A stretch of 64,000 nucleotides of DNA from Terriglobia bacterium (GCA_020072645.1 JAIQGK010000003.1:682001-746000); one strand, 5' to 3'; counted from the stretch's first letter, positions 1 through 8,925 are shown. Translations and numbers: made by a program. Notes: generated by a model not told the origin, from the sequence alone.

Positions 1-5
1 TCCTC

Positions 6-2111
6 ATGAGTACATTCCTGAACGCAGAAGATAAAACCGCCAGCACGGCCAATACGCCGGCGCCTCCTCCGCCTCCCGTGGCGAAATCCATCCATACGGA
101 AAACGATATCAACGGCGGCAAGCTGGTGGACGATTACCGCTGGCTGCGCGACAAGTCGAACCCAGAGGTAGCGCAGTATCTGAACGCGGAGAACGCTTAC
201 GCAGAAGGCGTAATGAAGCCCACAGCGGCGCTCCAGCAAAAGCTTTATGACGAGATGGTGAGCCACATCAAAGAGACTGATGTGAACGTGCCATATAAAG
301 ACGGCGGATATTTTTATTATTCGCGCTGGGAAAAAGGGAAGCAGTACCAGATTTATTGTCGCAAGAAGGGGAACCTGGAAGCAGCGGAAGAGATTACGCT
401 GGACCAGAACGAATTGGCCAAAGGGCAGCCTTTCATGTCCTTGGGCGCCTATGAAATGAGCGATGACGGCAATCTTCTGGCTTACTCAACGGATAACACC
501 GGCTTTCGCCAATACAAGCTGCGGGTCCGTGATCTGCGCACGGGCAAGGATTCTGATGTTATTGCCGACAAAGTTGGGTCGGTGGCCTGGGCCAATGACA
601 ACAAGACGCTCTTTTATACGGTGGAAGATGACAAGACCAAGCGCCAATACCAGCTTTACCGGCATGAGCTTGGGGCCGCAGCAGGTAAGGACGACCTGGT
701 CTATGAAGAAAAAGACGAGCGGTTCACGGTAAACGCAGGAAAATCACGCAGCGACAAATATATTTTCCTACAGATCGGCAGCCACACCACGTCTGAAGCG
801 CGATATCTGGATGCGTCAGATCCCAAAGGTGAGTGGAAGCTGATAGCTCCGCGCCAGCAGGACGTTGAGTATTACCCGGACCATCACGCCGACCAGTTTT
901 TGATCCGCGTCAATGACAAAGGCCGGACTTACCGGCTGGTGTCAACGCCGGTGAGCGCTCCGGGAAAAGAGAACTGGAAAGAAATTGTTCCCACGCGGCC
1001 CGATGTGATGCTGAACGACATTGAAGTCTTTGAGGACTTTTACACGCTGGTGGAACGCGAGAACGGGCTGCCGCAGCTCACGATTGTAAAGTTTGCCGAC
1101 ACCAGCAAGCAGCGCATCACTTATCCCGAGCCGGTGTACACGGCTTCTGTTCAGACCAACCGCGAATACAAGACCAACAAGCTGCGCTACGCTTACCAGT
1201 CATTGGTCACGCCTGCATCAGTATTTGATTACGACGTTGAAAAGCATACGTCCACGCTGCTGAAGCAGACTGAAGTGCCCGGCGGTTACGATCCGGCGAA
1301 ATACCAGTCGGAACGCGTATGGGCCACGGCCAAAGATGGCGTTAAAGTCCCGATATCGCTTGTATATCGCAAGGACCTCAAGAAGGCTGACGGTTCCAAT
1401 CCGCTTTATGTCTACGCGTACGGCTCGTATGGCATCATTCTTCCCGTTGCGTTCGGGTCGACCCGTCTCTCGCTGCTGGACCGCGGCGTTGTGATGGCGT
1501 TTGCGCATATCCGCGGCGGCGGCGATATGGGCAAGCCCTGGCATGATGCGGGCCGGATGATGAACAAGATGAACACATTCACTGACTTCATCGCCTGCAC
1601 GGAATACCTGGTGGCAAATAAATATGGCGCGCATGACAAGATCGCCATCGAAGGCGGATCGGCGGGTGGATTGTTGATGGGCGCTGTCACGAACCTGCGT
1701 CCTGATCTGTTCAAGGCCGTGGTTTCGCATGTGCCGTTTGTCGATGTAATGAATACGATGCTGGACGCTTCATTGCCGCTCACCGTGGGCGAGTACGAGG
1801 AGTGGGGCAATCCCAATGAAAAGCCGGCTTACGATTACATGGTGAAGTATTCGCCGTATGACAATCTGAAAAAGGGAGCGTATCCCGCCATATTGGTGAA
1901 GACGTCATTCAACGATAGCCAGGTGATGTACTGGGAGCCGGCAAAATACGTGGCCAAGCTGCGCACGCTCAAGACGGACAAGAATGTGCTGCTGCTAAAG
2001 ACGAATATGGCCGCCGGACATGGCGGTTCGTCCGGACGGTATGACCACCTGAAAGAAATTGCGTTTGATTATGCGTTTATGCTGACGCAGCTGGGGGTTA
2101 GCACTCAGTAA
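6..2111 (+). CDS. Oligopeptidase B-like serine peptidase (S9A)
   Basis: Serine peptidase of the prolyl oligopeptidase family, closest to oligopeptidase B, which cleaves short peptides after basic residues. A propeller region fills roughly residues 60-430 and an alpha/beta-hydrolase domain the rest. The nucleophile is in GGSAGG (Ser552), with Asp637 (FNDSQ) and His672 (AAGHGG) completing the triad; EYEEWGNP ahead of the Asp is typical of oligopeptidase B rather than prolyl oligopeptidase. The length (701 aa) fits the family (about 690). The ATG lies 5 bases from the window edge, so a longer N terminus, for example an export signal, cannot be excluded. The last codons run into a heptamer repeat block, which probably determines the C-terminal residues. 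Confidence 0.93.
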   Translation: MSTFLNAEDKTASTANTPAPPPPPVAKSIHTENDINGGKLVDDYRWLRDKSNPEVAQYLNAENAYAEGVMKPTAALQQKLYDEMVSHIKETDVNVPYKDGGYFYYSRWEKGKQYQIYCRKKGNLEAAEEITLDQNELAKGQPFMSLGAYEMSDDGNLLAYSTDNTGFRQYKLRVRDLRTGKDSDVIADKVGSVAWANDNKTLFYTVEDDKTKRQYQLYRHELGAAAGKDDLVYEEKDERFTVNAGKSRSDKYIFLQIGSHTTSEARYLDASDPKGEWKLIAPRQQDVEYYPDHHADQFLIRVNDKGRTYRLVSTPVSAPGKENWKEIVPTRPDVMLNDIEVFEDFYTLVERENGLPQLTIVKFADTSKQRITYPEPVYTASVQTNREYKTNKLRYAYQSLVTPASVFDYDVEKHTSTLLKQTEVPGGYDPAKYQSERVWATAKDGVKVPISLVYRKDLKKADGSNPLYVYAYGSYGIILPVAFGSTRLSLLDRGVVMAFAHIRGGGDMGKPWHDAGRMMNKMNTFTDFIACTEYLVANKYGAHDKIAIEGGSAGGLLMGAVTNLRPDLFKAVVSHVPFVDVMNTMLDASLPLTVGEYEEWGNPNEKPAYDYMVKYSPYDNLKKGAYPAILVKTSFNDSQVMYWEPAKYVAKLRTLKTDKNVLLLKTNMAAGHGGSSGRYDHLKEIAFDYAFMLTQLGVSTQ

Positions 2112-2131
2112 TCAGCATTCAGTGCTCAGCT
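2100..2131. repeat. Imperfect heptamer tandem repeat, block 1
   Basis: Four units with a strict 7-base period, AGCACTC-AGTAATC-AGCATTC-AGTGCTC, then AGC. The block overlaps the last codons and stop of the oligopeptidase gene. The same unit family (reverse complement GCTRATT-like) recurs at 2236, 30638, 36431 and 61197. Confidence 0.7.
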
Positions 2132-2149
2132 ATAAGGCTCAGACAATTT

Positions 2150-2229
2150 CACCGCAACGGACGCAAAGCTCGCAAAGAAGATTTGGTAGATTTCTTCTAG
2201 TTTTGCGTCCTTGGCGCCCTTTGCGGTGA
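2150..2229. repeat. Inverted-repeat element of the CACCGCAA...GGACGCAAA type
   Basis: Two arms, 2150-2178 and 2201-2229, are inverted copies that both begin CACCGCAA and contain GGACGCAAA when read outward-in. A third copy lies at 36393-36421. The element sits between two heptamer blocks and between convergent genes, so it could also fold as a bidirectional terminator, although no T-run follows. Confidence 0.6.
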
Positions 2230-2235
2230 GTTTGG

Positions 2236-2262
2236 GCTGATTGCCGAGTGCTAATTGCTTTG
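2236..2262. repeat. Imperfect heptamer tandem repeat, block 2
   Basis: GCTGATT-GCCGAGT-GCTAATT-GCTTTG with 7-base period, placed directly before the stop codon of the convergent ferritin-like gene. Confidence 0.65.
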
Positions 2263-2264
2263 TC

Positions 2265-2915
2265 TTACGCTGCCGGTTTTCGGCCCTTCTTTAATTCTTC
2301 ATCGGTACGTTCGCGCGTTTTGCCGCTCTCTTCGCGCTTCAAGGGATCGGTGCCGGGATCCTGGCCTTCAGACTGGCCGGTTTCAGGATTGGCAATATAC
2401 AGCAGATCGGAAAGATCGCTGGCGTGCTCTTCTTCTTTGCGCAGCAGCTCTTCCACCAGGATGCGAGTGGTGGGATCATTGGTCCCGAAGTAGCGGACCA
2501 TTTCCTGGTAAACCTCAATCACCATGCGCTCAGCGATCAGGTCTTCACGAATCATCTCCGCCAGGGTCTCACCTTCAACATACTGTGAAACCGAGCGCTC
2601 CAGCAGGCCTTTGGGATCGAAATTGGGCTTGCCGCCCAGTTGCTGGATACGTTCCGCGAGCGAGTCGGCGTGTTCGCGTTCGTCATCCGCGTGCTCCTTG
2701 AATTCATCCGCCACACTCTTGGCGTGGACGCCAGTGGCCATAAAGTAATGGTGCATGTAGCGCAGCACGCAGACAATCTCCGTGGCCAGGGCTTCATTCA
2801 GGATTTCAATGGTTTTGTTTACGTCGCCTTTATAGCTTTCGGTTACGGCGCCGTCTTCCATCTTGTGAATGGCGCGCTGGCGAATCTCCTGTATATCTCT
2901 AACAAAATGTGGCAT
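2265..2915 (-). CDS. Ferritin-like (bacterioferritin-type) di-iron protein
   Basis: Four-helix ferritin-like protein of 216 aa, probably an iron-storage or DNA-protecting bacterioferritin relative in the cytoplasm. The expected metal ligands are visible: Glu46 in helix A (LATEIV), Glu79 and His82 in helix B (EREH), Glu129 in helix C (LIAERMV) and Glu161/His164 in helix D (EEEH). It is longer than classical bacterioferritin (about 158 aa): there is an extra N-terminal stretch of about 30 residues and a charged, low-complexity C-terminal tail after residue 175. The start has a GAGGA-like ribosome site. No heme-ligand Met can be assigned with confidence, so a non-heme subtype is possible. Confidence 0.85.
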   Translation of the reverse strand: MPHFVRDIQEIRQRAIHKMEDGAVTESYKGDVNKTIEILNEALATEIVCVLRYMHHYFMATGVHAKSVADEFKEHADDEREHADSLAERIQQLGGKPNFDPKGLLERSVSQYVEGETLAEMIREDLIAERMVIEVYQEMVRYFGTNDPTTRILVEELLRKEEEHASDLSDLLYIANPETGQSEGQDPGTDPLKREESGKTRERTDEELKKGRKPAA

Positions 2916-3216
2916 AAGTTTCCTCGTCGGGGCGGGATAATTTGGAAATAACAGAGATAAGATTGCCGCCAGGCAATTCAGGATGTCTCCTGCCTTGCCG
3001 GTAACAGGTCAGGAAGGCTGAACAGCTGGATTGCGCGATATTAGAAAGATTTGTGTTTTCTAATGTCTGATATCGGACTGTACATAGTACCAGTGGAGTT
3101 GCGGCCAGTTTACCTGCTATGATTTCCTCGTCCTCGACTCTGATAGACACGTCGCCTGTTAGTGCCTGCCTATTTCTGCTGAGAACCATCTTGAACGTTA
3201 GTAAAAAAGGACTTCC
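2916..3216. other. Intergenic region between divergent genes
   Basis: About 300 bases hold the promoters for the ferritin-like gene (left) and the RRM gene (right). A small perfect inverted repeat, ATTGCC-gcca-GGCAAT at 2962-2977, is the only structure I can point to. A 96-codon open frame on the minus strand here has no recognisable family or ribosome site and is not called. Confidence 0.4.
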
Positions 3217-3540
3217 ATGAAGAAGATTTTTGTAGGTAACTTTTCCTTCAGCCTTTCCGAAGACGAGCTGCGGTCTCTGTTTGCGCCGTTCGGAGCTGTT
3301 GACAGTGCGACGGTCGTAACCGACCGTGCCACTGGACGATCACGCGGCTTTGGTTTCGTGGAAATGCCGAACAACGACGAAGCGGAAAAGGCCATTGCCG
3401 CTCTGAACGGCAAGGATTCCGGCGGTCGGGCGTTGACCGTGAATGAAGCGCGGCCAAAAGTGGATCGTGGTGGTCGCGGCGGAGGCGGCAGGGACGATTA
3501 TTCCGGCCATGCGCGCCAGCCCCGCGAACCTCGCTGGTAA
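3217..3540 (+). CDS. RRM-domain RNA-binding protein
   Basis: Small single-RRM protein (107 aa) of the glycine-rich RNA-binding type found in cyanobacteria and many other bacteria, likely binding single-stranded RNA, often under cold or stress conditions. RNP2 is IFVGNF at residues 4-9 and RNP1 is RGFGFVEM at 43-50, so both aromatic RNA-contact sets are intact. The C-terminal 25 residues are Gly/Arg-rich (RGGRGGGGR), an auxiliary RNA-binding tail. The gene stands alone with its own upstream region; AAAAAGGA lies just before the start. Confidence 0.92.
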   Translation: MKKIFVGNFSFSLSEDELRSLFAPFGAVDSATVVTDRATGRSRGFGFVEMPNNDEAEKAIAALNGKDSGGRALTVNEARPKVDRGGRGGGGRDDYSGHARQPREPRW

Positions 3541-3737
3541 AAGACTCCGGAGCGCAGCAAGCTTGAATGGAAAGGTCTGCTGCGCTGATTTCAATTTCAC
3601 TCTCAAAATGATTGCTTCACGCATGATCAGGGGCGACACTCGCCCATGATCAGAGCGTTCTCGTGCGCCCAAGTTTTGGCGAACTCCCATCTCACGCACA
3701 TTCCCACACAGCTCATAGCAACGATCAATTGCTGTCC

Positions 3738-3773
3738 AAAATAAAAGCGGCCGCACCCTTTAAGGATGCGGCC
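3738..3773 (-). terminator. Intrinsic terminator of the minus-strand lipoprotein gene
   Basis: On the minus strand GGCCGCAtcc...ggGTGCGGCC forms a stem (7 perfect pairs plus two after one mismatch, 3749-3773) followed by a T-rich tail GCTTTTATTTT (3748-3738). It lies 27-60 bases beyond the stop of the gene ending at 3800. Confidence 0.75.
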
Positions 3774-3799
3774 AGTTGAGGAGCGTGCTGAGCTGTTGT

Positions 3800-5215
3800 T
3801 TAGCGGATGCGGCGGGCGATCATCTGCCATGAAGTTCCGTTCCAGAAGAGCAGACCGCGTACCTGAACGCTGCCACCGTTGGCCACTGTGACGCGGCTGT
3901 CGGTTGAAGCGTTCGTGGTCACGTGGACTACGGTCTGTCCAGAGATGATTCTCAGGGCCGAATCCGTTGCCAAGTTGATGTCAAAGGTGCTGGCTGCCTT
4001 GTTCGCAACCGTTCCGGAGACTCCCTGCTGCTGCAGGTTGATCTTGTCCGGGCTGATGGCGCCATTGGCCGGTGGCACAGCCGCGTTGGTGTCAACTTCA
4101 ATCCGCTGACCCTGGTGGATGGTCGTTGCGTCAAAGGGGAAGGTGGCGCTGGGCAGGCCGCCGCCGAAACCGTTGCCGGCTTTTACGCGGAACTTGCTGG
4201 CGCTTAGGCCGGCGATGTTCACGCTGAAGTCGACGCCGATCTTGGTGTCGTCCATGCCGTTGCCGATGCCGTCATTTGCATTCACGGTGAGCGTGGTGCC
4301 GCTGATTGCGGTGATCAGGCCTTCAACTTCTGCTCCGGTATTGCTTTCCAGTCCTTCAATTTCCTTGGCGAACAAGCTGCCGTCGGCGCGGGTGAAGCCT
4401 TCCACGGTCACAACCTGGTTGAGCAAGCTGGCGACGCTGGTGACGCCATCTTTGAACTGCGTGGTGCCGTCAGTGTTGAAAGTCATCGACGAACCGGTCT
4501 GCCCGACCTTGAAAGTGAAGCTGGAACCGTTCACGGCAGTCACTGTTCCTTGTACGTCTTCAATTTCTCCGTCATCATCCTGCTGATTGCCGGCAACTCC
4601 GGGGGCTTTGGCAGTGATGTTGAATGAGGACGAGGTGAACGCGATTCCGTTCACTACGCCGGCGGCTGTGGTGATCGAGGCGCCCACGTTCACGTCAATA
4701 TTCAAGACGAGCGGGCTGCTGCCGATCGCGAGGTTCGGGCTCAGCGGAACGGTAATGGACGCGCTGGCTGGGCCATTGATGTGCACTGCGGTGCCTGCGG
4801 CGGTGAGAAATGTGAGTTCAGAATTCGCCAAAGTGAGGTTTGCCGCAGAGAACGTGCCCTGGGGCAAGCTGCCTGTCGTGAAGGGCTCAAATTTTCCTGA
4901 AGCGTGCGTCAGTTCAATCCGGTTGCTGGCCGGGACTGCCACCGAAACCGGGGCGCCGCCACCGGCTGGTGTGAGCGACAATGACGAAACGGACACTTCA
5001 AAGGCAATTACGCTGTCGGCAGGCGCATCGCCAAAACGGACTTGTGCCGAGTTGGCCCCTACGCCGCCGGGGGTTGGTGTGGGACTGGGGTTGGAGGCGA
5101 GCGATGATCCGCCTCCGCCGCAGCCTGAGGCCAGAGCGATCAGCATTGCCAACATAAAGATGGAGGTTAACTTGGCCACCGGGCTGAGTATGTTCTTGTA
5201 ATTCTGCGTTTTCAT
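3800..5215 (-). CDS. Lipoprotein with DUF4382/DUF5666-like domains (paralog A)
   Basis: Predicted outer-face lipoprotein of 471 aa. The signal peptide ends in the lipobox LASGC, followed by a Gly-rich and Pro/Thr linker. The N-terminal domain (about 55-210) begins VRFGDAPADS, like DUF4382; the later part has repeated beta-rich VTAVNGSSFTF/VDG..FKDG units like DUF5666. Between them sits an acidic run QQDDDGEIED that may bind calcium. The ATG at 5215 is chosen over an upstream in-frame ATG because it has AGGAG spacing and directly starts the signal peptide. A paralog of similar layout lies just upstream on the same strand. No enzymatic motif is seen; a surface or adhesion role is only a guess. 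Confidence 0.8.
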   Translation of the reverse strand: MKTQNYKNILSPVAKLTSIFMLAMLIALASGCGGGGSSLASNPSPTPTPGGVGANSAQVRFGDAPADSVIAFEVSVSSLSLTPAGGGAPVSVAVPASNRIELTHASGKFEPFTTGSLPQGTFSAANLTLANSELTFLTAAGTAVHINGPASASITVPLSPNLAIGSSPLVLNIDVNVGASITTAAGVVNGIAFTSSSFNITAKAPGVAGNQQDDDGEIEDVQGTVTAVNGSSFTFKVGQTGSSMTFNTDGTTQFKDGVTSVASLLNQVVTVEGFTRADGSLFAKEIEGLESNTGAEVEGLITAISGTTLTVNANDGIGNGMDDTKIGVDFSVNIAGLSASKFRVKAGNGFGGGLPSATFPFDATTIHQGQRIEVDTNAAVPPANGAISPDKINLQQQGVSGTVANKAASTFDINLATDSALRIISGQTVVHVTTNASTDSRVTVANGGSVQVRGLLFWNGTSWQMIARRIR

Positions 5216-5537
5216 TAGTATCTCTCCTGGAGGGGACCAAGCTGCTAGATTCGGGTTTCTCAGTCCGCCGTCGAAAGTTTTGAATTTTTCGGGTCTGGTG
5301 ATAGGACAAGCAACACTGCCTGCGCGGAACAACTTTTTTGACGGCTTTGGAATGCGCAAAAGATTGCAAAGCCGTGACAAATCAGCAACGGGACCGGGGA
5401 CTAAAACAAGATAGGCAATTGTTTTGTTTGCGCTAATGGCCATTACAAATGGGTGGTCAGCAAGAGGCCAACCCTCGCCTTTGAGTGCGGAAGGAAAGCC
5501 GTCTAATCGAGCCTGTCCGCGCGCCTAACTCTTTGGG
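5216..5537. other. Intergenic region between the two paralogous lipoprotein genes
   Basis: About 320 bases between the paralogs, presumably the promoter region of the gene starting at 5215. I see no recognisable RNA, repeat or short gene here. Confidence 0.35.
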
Positions 5538-6980
5538 TTACTGGGTAATCCGGCGCGCCACCATGTTGAACTGCGTTCCCGTCCAAAAAAGCGGCCCGCG
5601 CACGCGGATAGCACTGCCATTAGCTGCATTGGAGGCACGATTGTCAGTTTTTGGCTGCGAGAAAACATGGACGGTCGTTTCGCCTGAGAGCAGAGTTACG
5701 TAGGAATCGGCGGGAAGTAGCAGGTCAAAAGTTGAAGCGCCACCCGGCAAGGCAACGAAATTTGATACGGTCCCGCTGACGGCTTGCTGTTGCAGCCTTG
5801 CCTGAATCGGGACGATTGGCTGACTGGTACTCACGCCGCTTTCGGTAATGATTTCAATCCGCTGTCCTGCTTTCAGATGGGTTGAATCGAAAGGAAAATT
5901 GATGGCGGGCGAGGCAAGCCCTGACATGTCACAATCGCCAGAATCTGTGGCAAAGGCGGCGGCTGGAAGGGAAGAGATGTCCACCAGGAAATCCTGGCCG
6001 ATCTGGGCGCTGCTGAAGCCGGTACCGGTTCCATCTTGCACGGAAAATTCCAGCAAAGAGGAAATGTTGAAGCTGCCGACCGTTGTAATGGTGCCTTCCA
6101 CCTGAGAAGCGTTCTGTCCTCCGAGCGCTTCAACCTGCTGCGCGAAGAGCGTTCCGTCGGAGCGAGTGAAGCCGTCAATCTGGACGATCCGGTTCTGAAG
6201 GTCGGCCAGGCGAAGTCCATTGGGAAGCGAGGTGGTGCCATCCACCGTGAATGGCAGACGCGAGCCGCTTTGTCCAGTCTGCAATACAAATCCACTGGAG
6301 GAAACTTCAACGACTTTTCCGGTCTCGTCTTCAAATTCTCCATCATCATCCTGTTGCCGGCCCTGGATTCCGACGGGCTGCACGCTGAAGTTGAATGAAG
6401 ATTGAGTAAAGTTGGTGCCGCTTATGTTTCCCGTGCCATCAGTCACCAGAGCGGCCGCCAGGTTTATATCAAGATTGAGCACAACGGGATCATTACCAAC
6501 TACCAGCGGCGGATTAAAGTTTATCCGCACCGTTTGGTCCGCACCGTTAACCCGGTCAATCAACGTGACAGGCGCGGGAGTGAGCAAAGTCTTGGCATAC
6601 GTGAGCAAAGGGCTCTGGATTGAGATATCCGCGGCGGCATAGCTGCCCGGTTTCAACGGCATTACGGCCAGAGGCTGCATCTTTCCCGCGGTATGGCTCA
6701 GTTCCAGCCGATTCATGTTGACTGCGATCGTGGAAGGGCTGCCGCCGCCCACTGGAATCAGGCTGATGGGATTGGCGATGGTTACTTCAAAAGAGAACAC
6801 CTGGTCTGCCGGCGCATCACCCACGCGCAGTTGCGTCACGGTAGCGTTCTGGGTAGCTTGAGGTGGAACTGAAGTTGATTCCTGCCGGAGCGCACCGGTA
6901 CCGCAACCAGCCAGGAATGTGCAAAACAAAAGGCTGTATGCAATTGTTTGCATCTTCCGTGGTAAACAAAGTTTCTTCAT
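5538..6980 (-). CDS. Lipoprotein with DUF4382/DUF5666-like domains (paralog B)
   Basis: 480-aa paralog of the preceding lipoprotein in the same order of parts: signal peptide with lipobox FLAGC, LRVGDAPADQ domain entry, the conserved acidic segment QQDDDGEFED, then beta-rich repeats and the C-terminal ending VRGPLFW..T.W/FNMVARRI shared with paralog A. The two genes are tandem on the minus strand, separated by 322 bases, so they probably arose by local duplication and are transcribed separately. Function unknown; likely envelope-anchored. Confidence 0.8.
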   Translation of the reverse strand: MKKLCLPRKMQTIAYSLLFCTFLAGCGTGALRQESTSVPPQATQNATVTQLRVGDAPADQVFSFEVTIANPISLIPVGGGSPSTIAVNMNRLELSHTAGKMQPLAVMPLKPGSYAAADISIQSPLLTYAKTLLTPAPVTLIDRVNGADQTVRINFNPPLVVGNDPVVLNLDINLAAALVTDGTGNISGTNFTQSSFNFSVQPVGIQGRQQDDDGEFEDETGKVVEVSSSGFVLQTGQSGSRLPFTVDGTTSLPNGLRLADLQNRIVQIDGFTRSDGTLFAQQVEALGGQNASQVEGTITTVGSFNISSLLEFSVQDGTGTGFSSAQIGQDFLVDISSLPAAAFATDSGDCDMSGLASPAINFPFDSTHLKAGQRIEIITESGVSTSQPIVPIQARLQQQAVSGTVSNFVALPGGASTFDLLLPADSYVTLLSGETTVHVFSQPKTDNRASNAANGSAIRVRGPLFWTGTQFNMVARRITQ

Positions 6981-7179
6981 TCGGGCACCTCACCCCTCGG
7001 AGCCACTGCTAAAGCCTGCAAATGCAAGCACATGGATCCTCAGGGCCTTATAGTTTCCTCTTGCCAACCGCACTGGGAATGCGCAATTCAAGTGCCCAAT
7101 ACGGAGAACCAGCAAAGGGGGGATTGTGGAGTGGTGCTGGATTTGACCTGGCGGCAACCTGCAAGCGATAATTAAGAAT

Positions 7180-7193
7180 CGAACGAACGTTCG
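7180..7193. promoter_or_regulatory. Palindromic TetR-type operator
   Basis: CGAACGAACGTTCG ends 13 bases before the TetR gene start. It fits the pattern C-N-AACG-NN-CGTT-N-G that I recall for the Thermus phenylacetyl-CoA-responsive repressor PaaR. The position implies autoregulation and probably control of the downstream CoA operon. Confidence 0.6.
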
Positions 7194-7206
7194 GTAACCT
7201 GAATCT

Positions 7207-7911
7207 ATGGCACTGCAAAACATGGAAACCCGCTTGTCTGGCGAGGCCATAGAGGGCCGCAAGGGACGAATTGTCCTTACAGGCGGTGAAGAGGCAGCGG
7301 ATTCCCGCTTTGATCGCAGGCTGGCCAAATTGCTGGATCACGCCGCACACATCTTTTGCGAAAAAGGCTATGAGGGCGCGTCCATGCGTGATCTTTCCCG
7401 CGCCGCCGGTATGTCTCTGGCTGGTCTTTATCATTATTTTGAGTCCAAAGAAGACCTGCTTTACCTGATTCAGAAACATACGTTCCGCACGATTATCGAG
7501 CGGTTGCAGGAACGGCTAAAGGAATCAAGGGATGCGGAAGAGCGCGTTCGCATCTTCATTGAAAATCATCTTGAATACTTTCTGGCGAACAAAGAAGCCA
7601 TGAAAGTCCTGACACATGAGGATGAAACGCTCAAGAATGGCCGCGGCGCTGAGATCAGGGCCATCAAGCGCGAATACTACAAAATCTGCCTGGACCTGCT
7701 GGAAGATCTGCGGCGGGAAAAAGGACTACAATTTTCCGGGCGGCTGGCCGTGCTGGGCCTCTTTGGCATGATCAACTGGATTTACACCTGGCATAACCCG
7801 CGCGTGGATTTGGACGCCGGAGCCATGGCCGAGGAAATGAGCAACCTGTTTTTGCGCGGCGTGCTCAACCCCGGCAAACCCAAACGCAAAATCGCAAAGA
7901 CCAACGCCTGA
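7207..7911 (+). CDS. TetR-family regulator of an acyl/aryl-CoA operon
   Basis: 234-aa TetR-type repressor. The helix-turn-helix is at about residues 57-83 (ASMRDLSRAAGMSLAGLYHYF); the rest is the helical ligand-binding and dimer domain. About 30 extra residues precede the DNA-binding domain. It is followed after 51 bases by a crotonase gene and the rest of a CoA-ester catabolic cluster on the same strand, so an acyl- or aryl-CoA is the likely inducer. A palindrome directly upstream is the probable operator. FadR- or PaaR-like function is inferred from context, not from residue-level identity. Confidence 0.85.
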   Translation: MALQNMETRLSGEAIEGRKGRIVLTGGEEAADSRFDRRLAKLLDHAAHIFCEKGYEGASMRDLSRAAGMSLAGLYHYFESKEDLLYLIQKHTFRTIIERLQERLKESRDAEERVRIFIENHLEYFLANKEAMKVLTHEDETLKNGRGAEIRAIKREYYKICLDLLEDLRREKGLQFSGRLAVLGLFGMINWIYTWHNPRVDLDAGAMAEEMSNLFLRGVLNPGKPKRKIAKTNA

Positions 7912-7962
7912 CGGCGTCCTCACGAAATCAAAGATTCGAAATTCATAAGGAGCTTTTGAACC

Positions 7963-8772
7963 ATGGCGACAACCACAGCAACGGAAACCAAGACCCTGGT
8001 GAACTATCGCGTTGAAGACGGAATAGCGGTGATCGAGCTTTGCGATCCGCCGGCGAATACTTATACCTACGAAATGAACCGGCAACTGGATGAATGCATC
8101 CTGAAAGCCCGCATGGACAATGACGTTTATGTGCTGCTGCTCACCGGAGCGGGCGACAAATTCTTTTCCGCCGGCGCCAATATCAAGATGCTTTCCTCGG
8201 TCGATCCGACGTTTAAATATTATTTCTGCCTGCATGCCAATGAAATGCTGCTTCGTCTGGAGCACACGCCCAAGCTGGTGATCGCGGCGATCAACGGCCA
8301 CTGCGTGGGCGGTGGACTGGAAATTGCCATGGCGGCCGATATCCGCATTGCGCGTAAGGACGCAGGCAAGATCGGTTTGCCGGAAATCAATCTCGGTGTC
8401 CTGCCCGGAACCGGCGGCACACAACGACTGAGCCGCATCGTGGGCAAAAGCAAAGCCATTGAGCTGATGGTCACGGGCAACACTTTTACTTTTGAAGAAG
8501 CGAAGGAGATGGGCATCATCAACGACATTTACGAGCGCGACGGCTTCATGGAAAACATCATGGAATACGCGCGCCAGTTCACGCCGCCAAACAAAGCCGC
8601 GAAGGCCGTGGGCAATATTAAGCGCTCTGTGCAGAGTGGTTGGGAAGTCCCGATGGAGTCAGCGTTGGCCATTGAGCGCGAGCTGCAACAGCGCTTGTTC
8701 GCGAGTGACGACGCCAAAGAGGGCCTGGCTGCGTATGTAGAGAAGCGGCCGGCGACGTTTAAGGCTCGCTAA
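7963..8772 (+). CDS. Enoyl-CoA hydratase/isomerase (crotonase) 1
   Basis: Crotonase-fold protein of 269 aa that should hydrate or isomerise an unsaturated CoA ester. The oxyanion-hole segments SAGANIKML (about 69-77) and HCVGGGLE (113-120) are present. Both glutamates used for water addition can be seen, Glu120 (GGGLE) and Glu141 (GLPEINLG), so hydratase activity is plausible. Good ribosome site (AGGAGC) before the ATG. First enzyme gene after the TetR regulator and presumably co-transcribed with the genes to 13.9 kb. Substrate not readable from sequence. Confidence 0.9.
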   Translation: MATTTATETKTLVNYRVEDGIAVIELCDPPANTYTYEMNRQLDECILKARMDNDVYVLLLTGAGDKFFSAGANIKMLSSVDPTFKYYFCLHANEMLLRLEHTPKLVIAAINGHCVGGGLEIAMAADIRIARKDAGKIGLPEINLGVLPGTGGTQRLSRIVGKSKAIELMVTGNTFTFEEAKEMGIINDIYERDGFMENIMEYARQFTPPNKAAKAVGNIKRSVQSGWEVPMESALAIERELQQRLFASDDAKEGLAAYVEKRPATFKAR

Positions 8773-8773
8773 C

Positions 8774-8917
8774 ATCCCGAGCGTATCGAGGGGTCCCTAT
8801 GAGATTCCTCGCTGGTTGACGGAAGCAATCCTGTTCGATTGCGACCAAACTGTTGAGTCTTAATCAATGACCTTGAGAGCAAAGCGAGGGTAGCGATTCC
8901 TCGCTTCGCTCGGGATT
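8774..8917. repeat. REP-like palindrome pair A
   Basis: The 153-base gap between crotonase 1 and the aldehyde dehydrogenase gene holds a forward REP-like unit (8774-8803, ending GGGGTCCCTAT) and an inverted one (8891-8917, AATCCCGAGCGAAGCGAGG on the minus strand). The second unit also folds with AAGCGAGG at 8882-8889. Confidence 0.75.
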
Positions 8918-8925
8918 GAAAAATC

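Noticed and set aside
4119-5201. Two long open frames on the plus strand opposite the lipoprotein gene
   Set aside because: They mirror the codon bias of a GC-rich gene on the other strand, which has a lipobox, ribosome site and terminator. No family resemblance on the plus strand.
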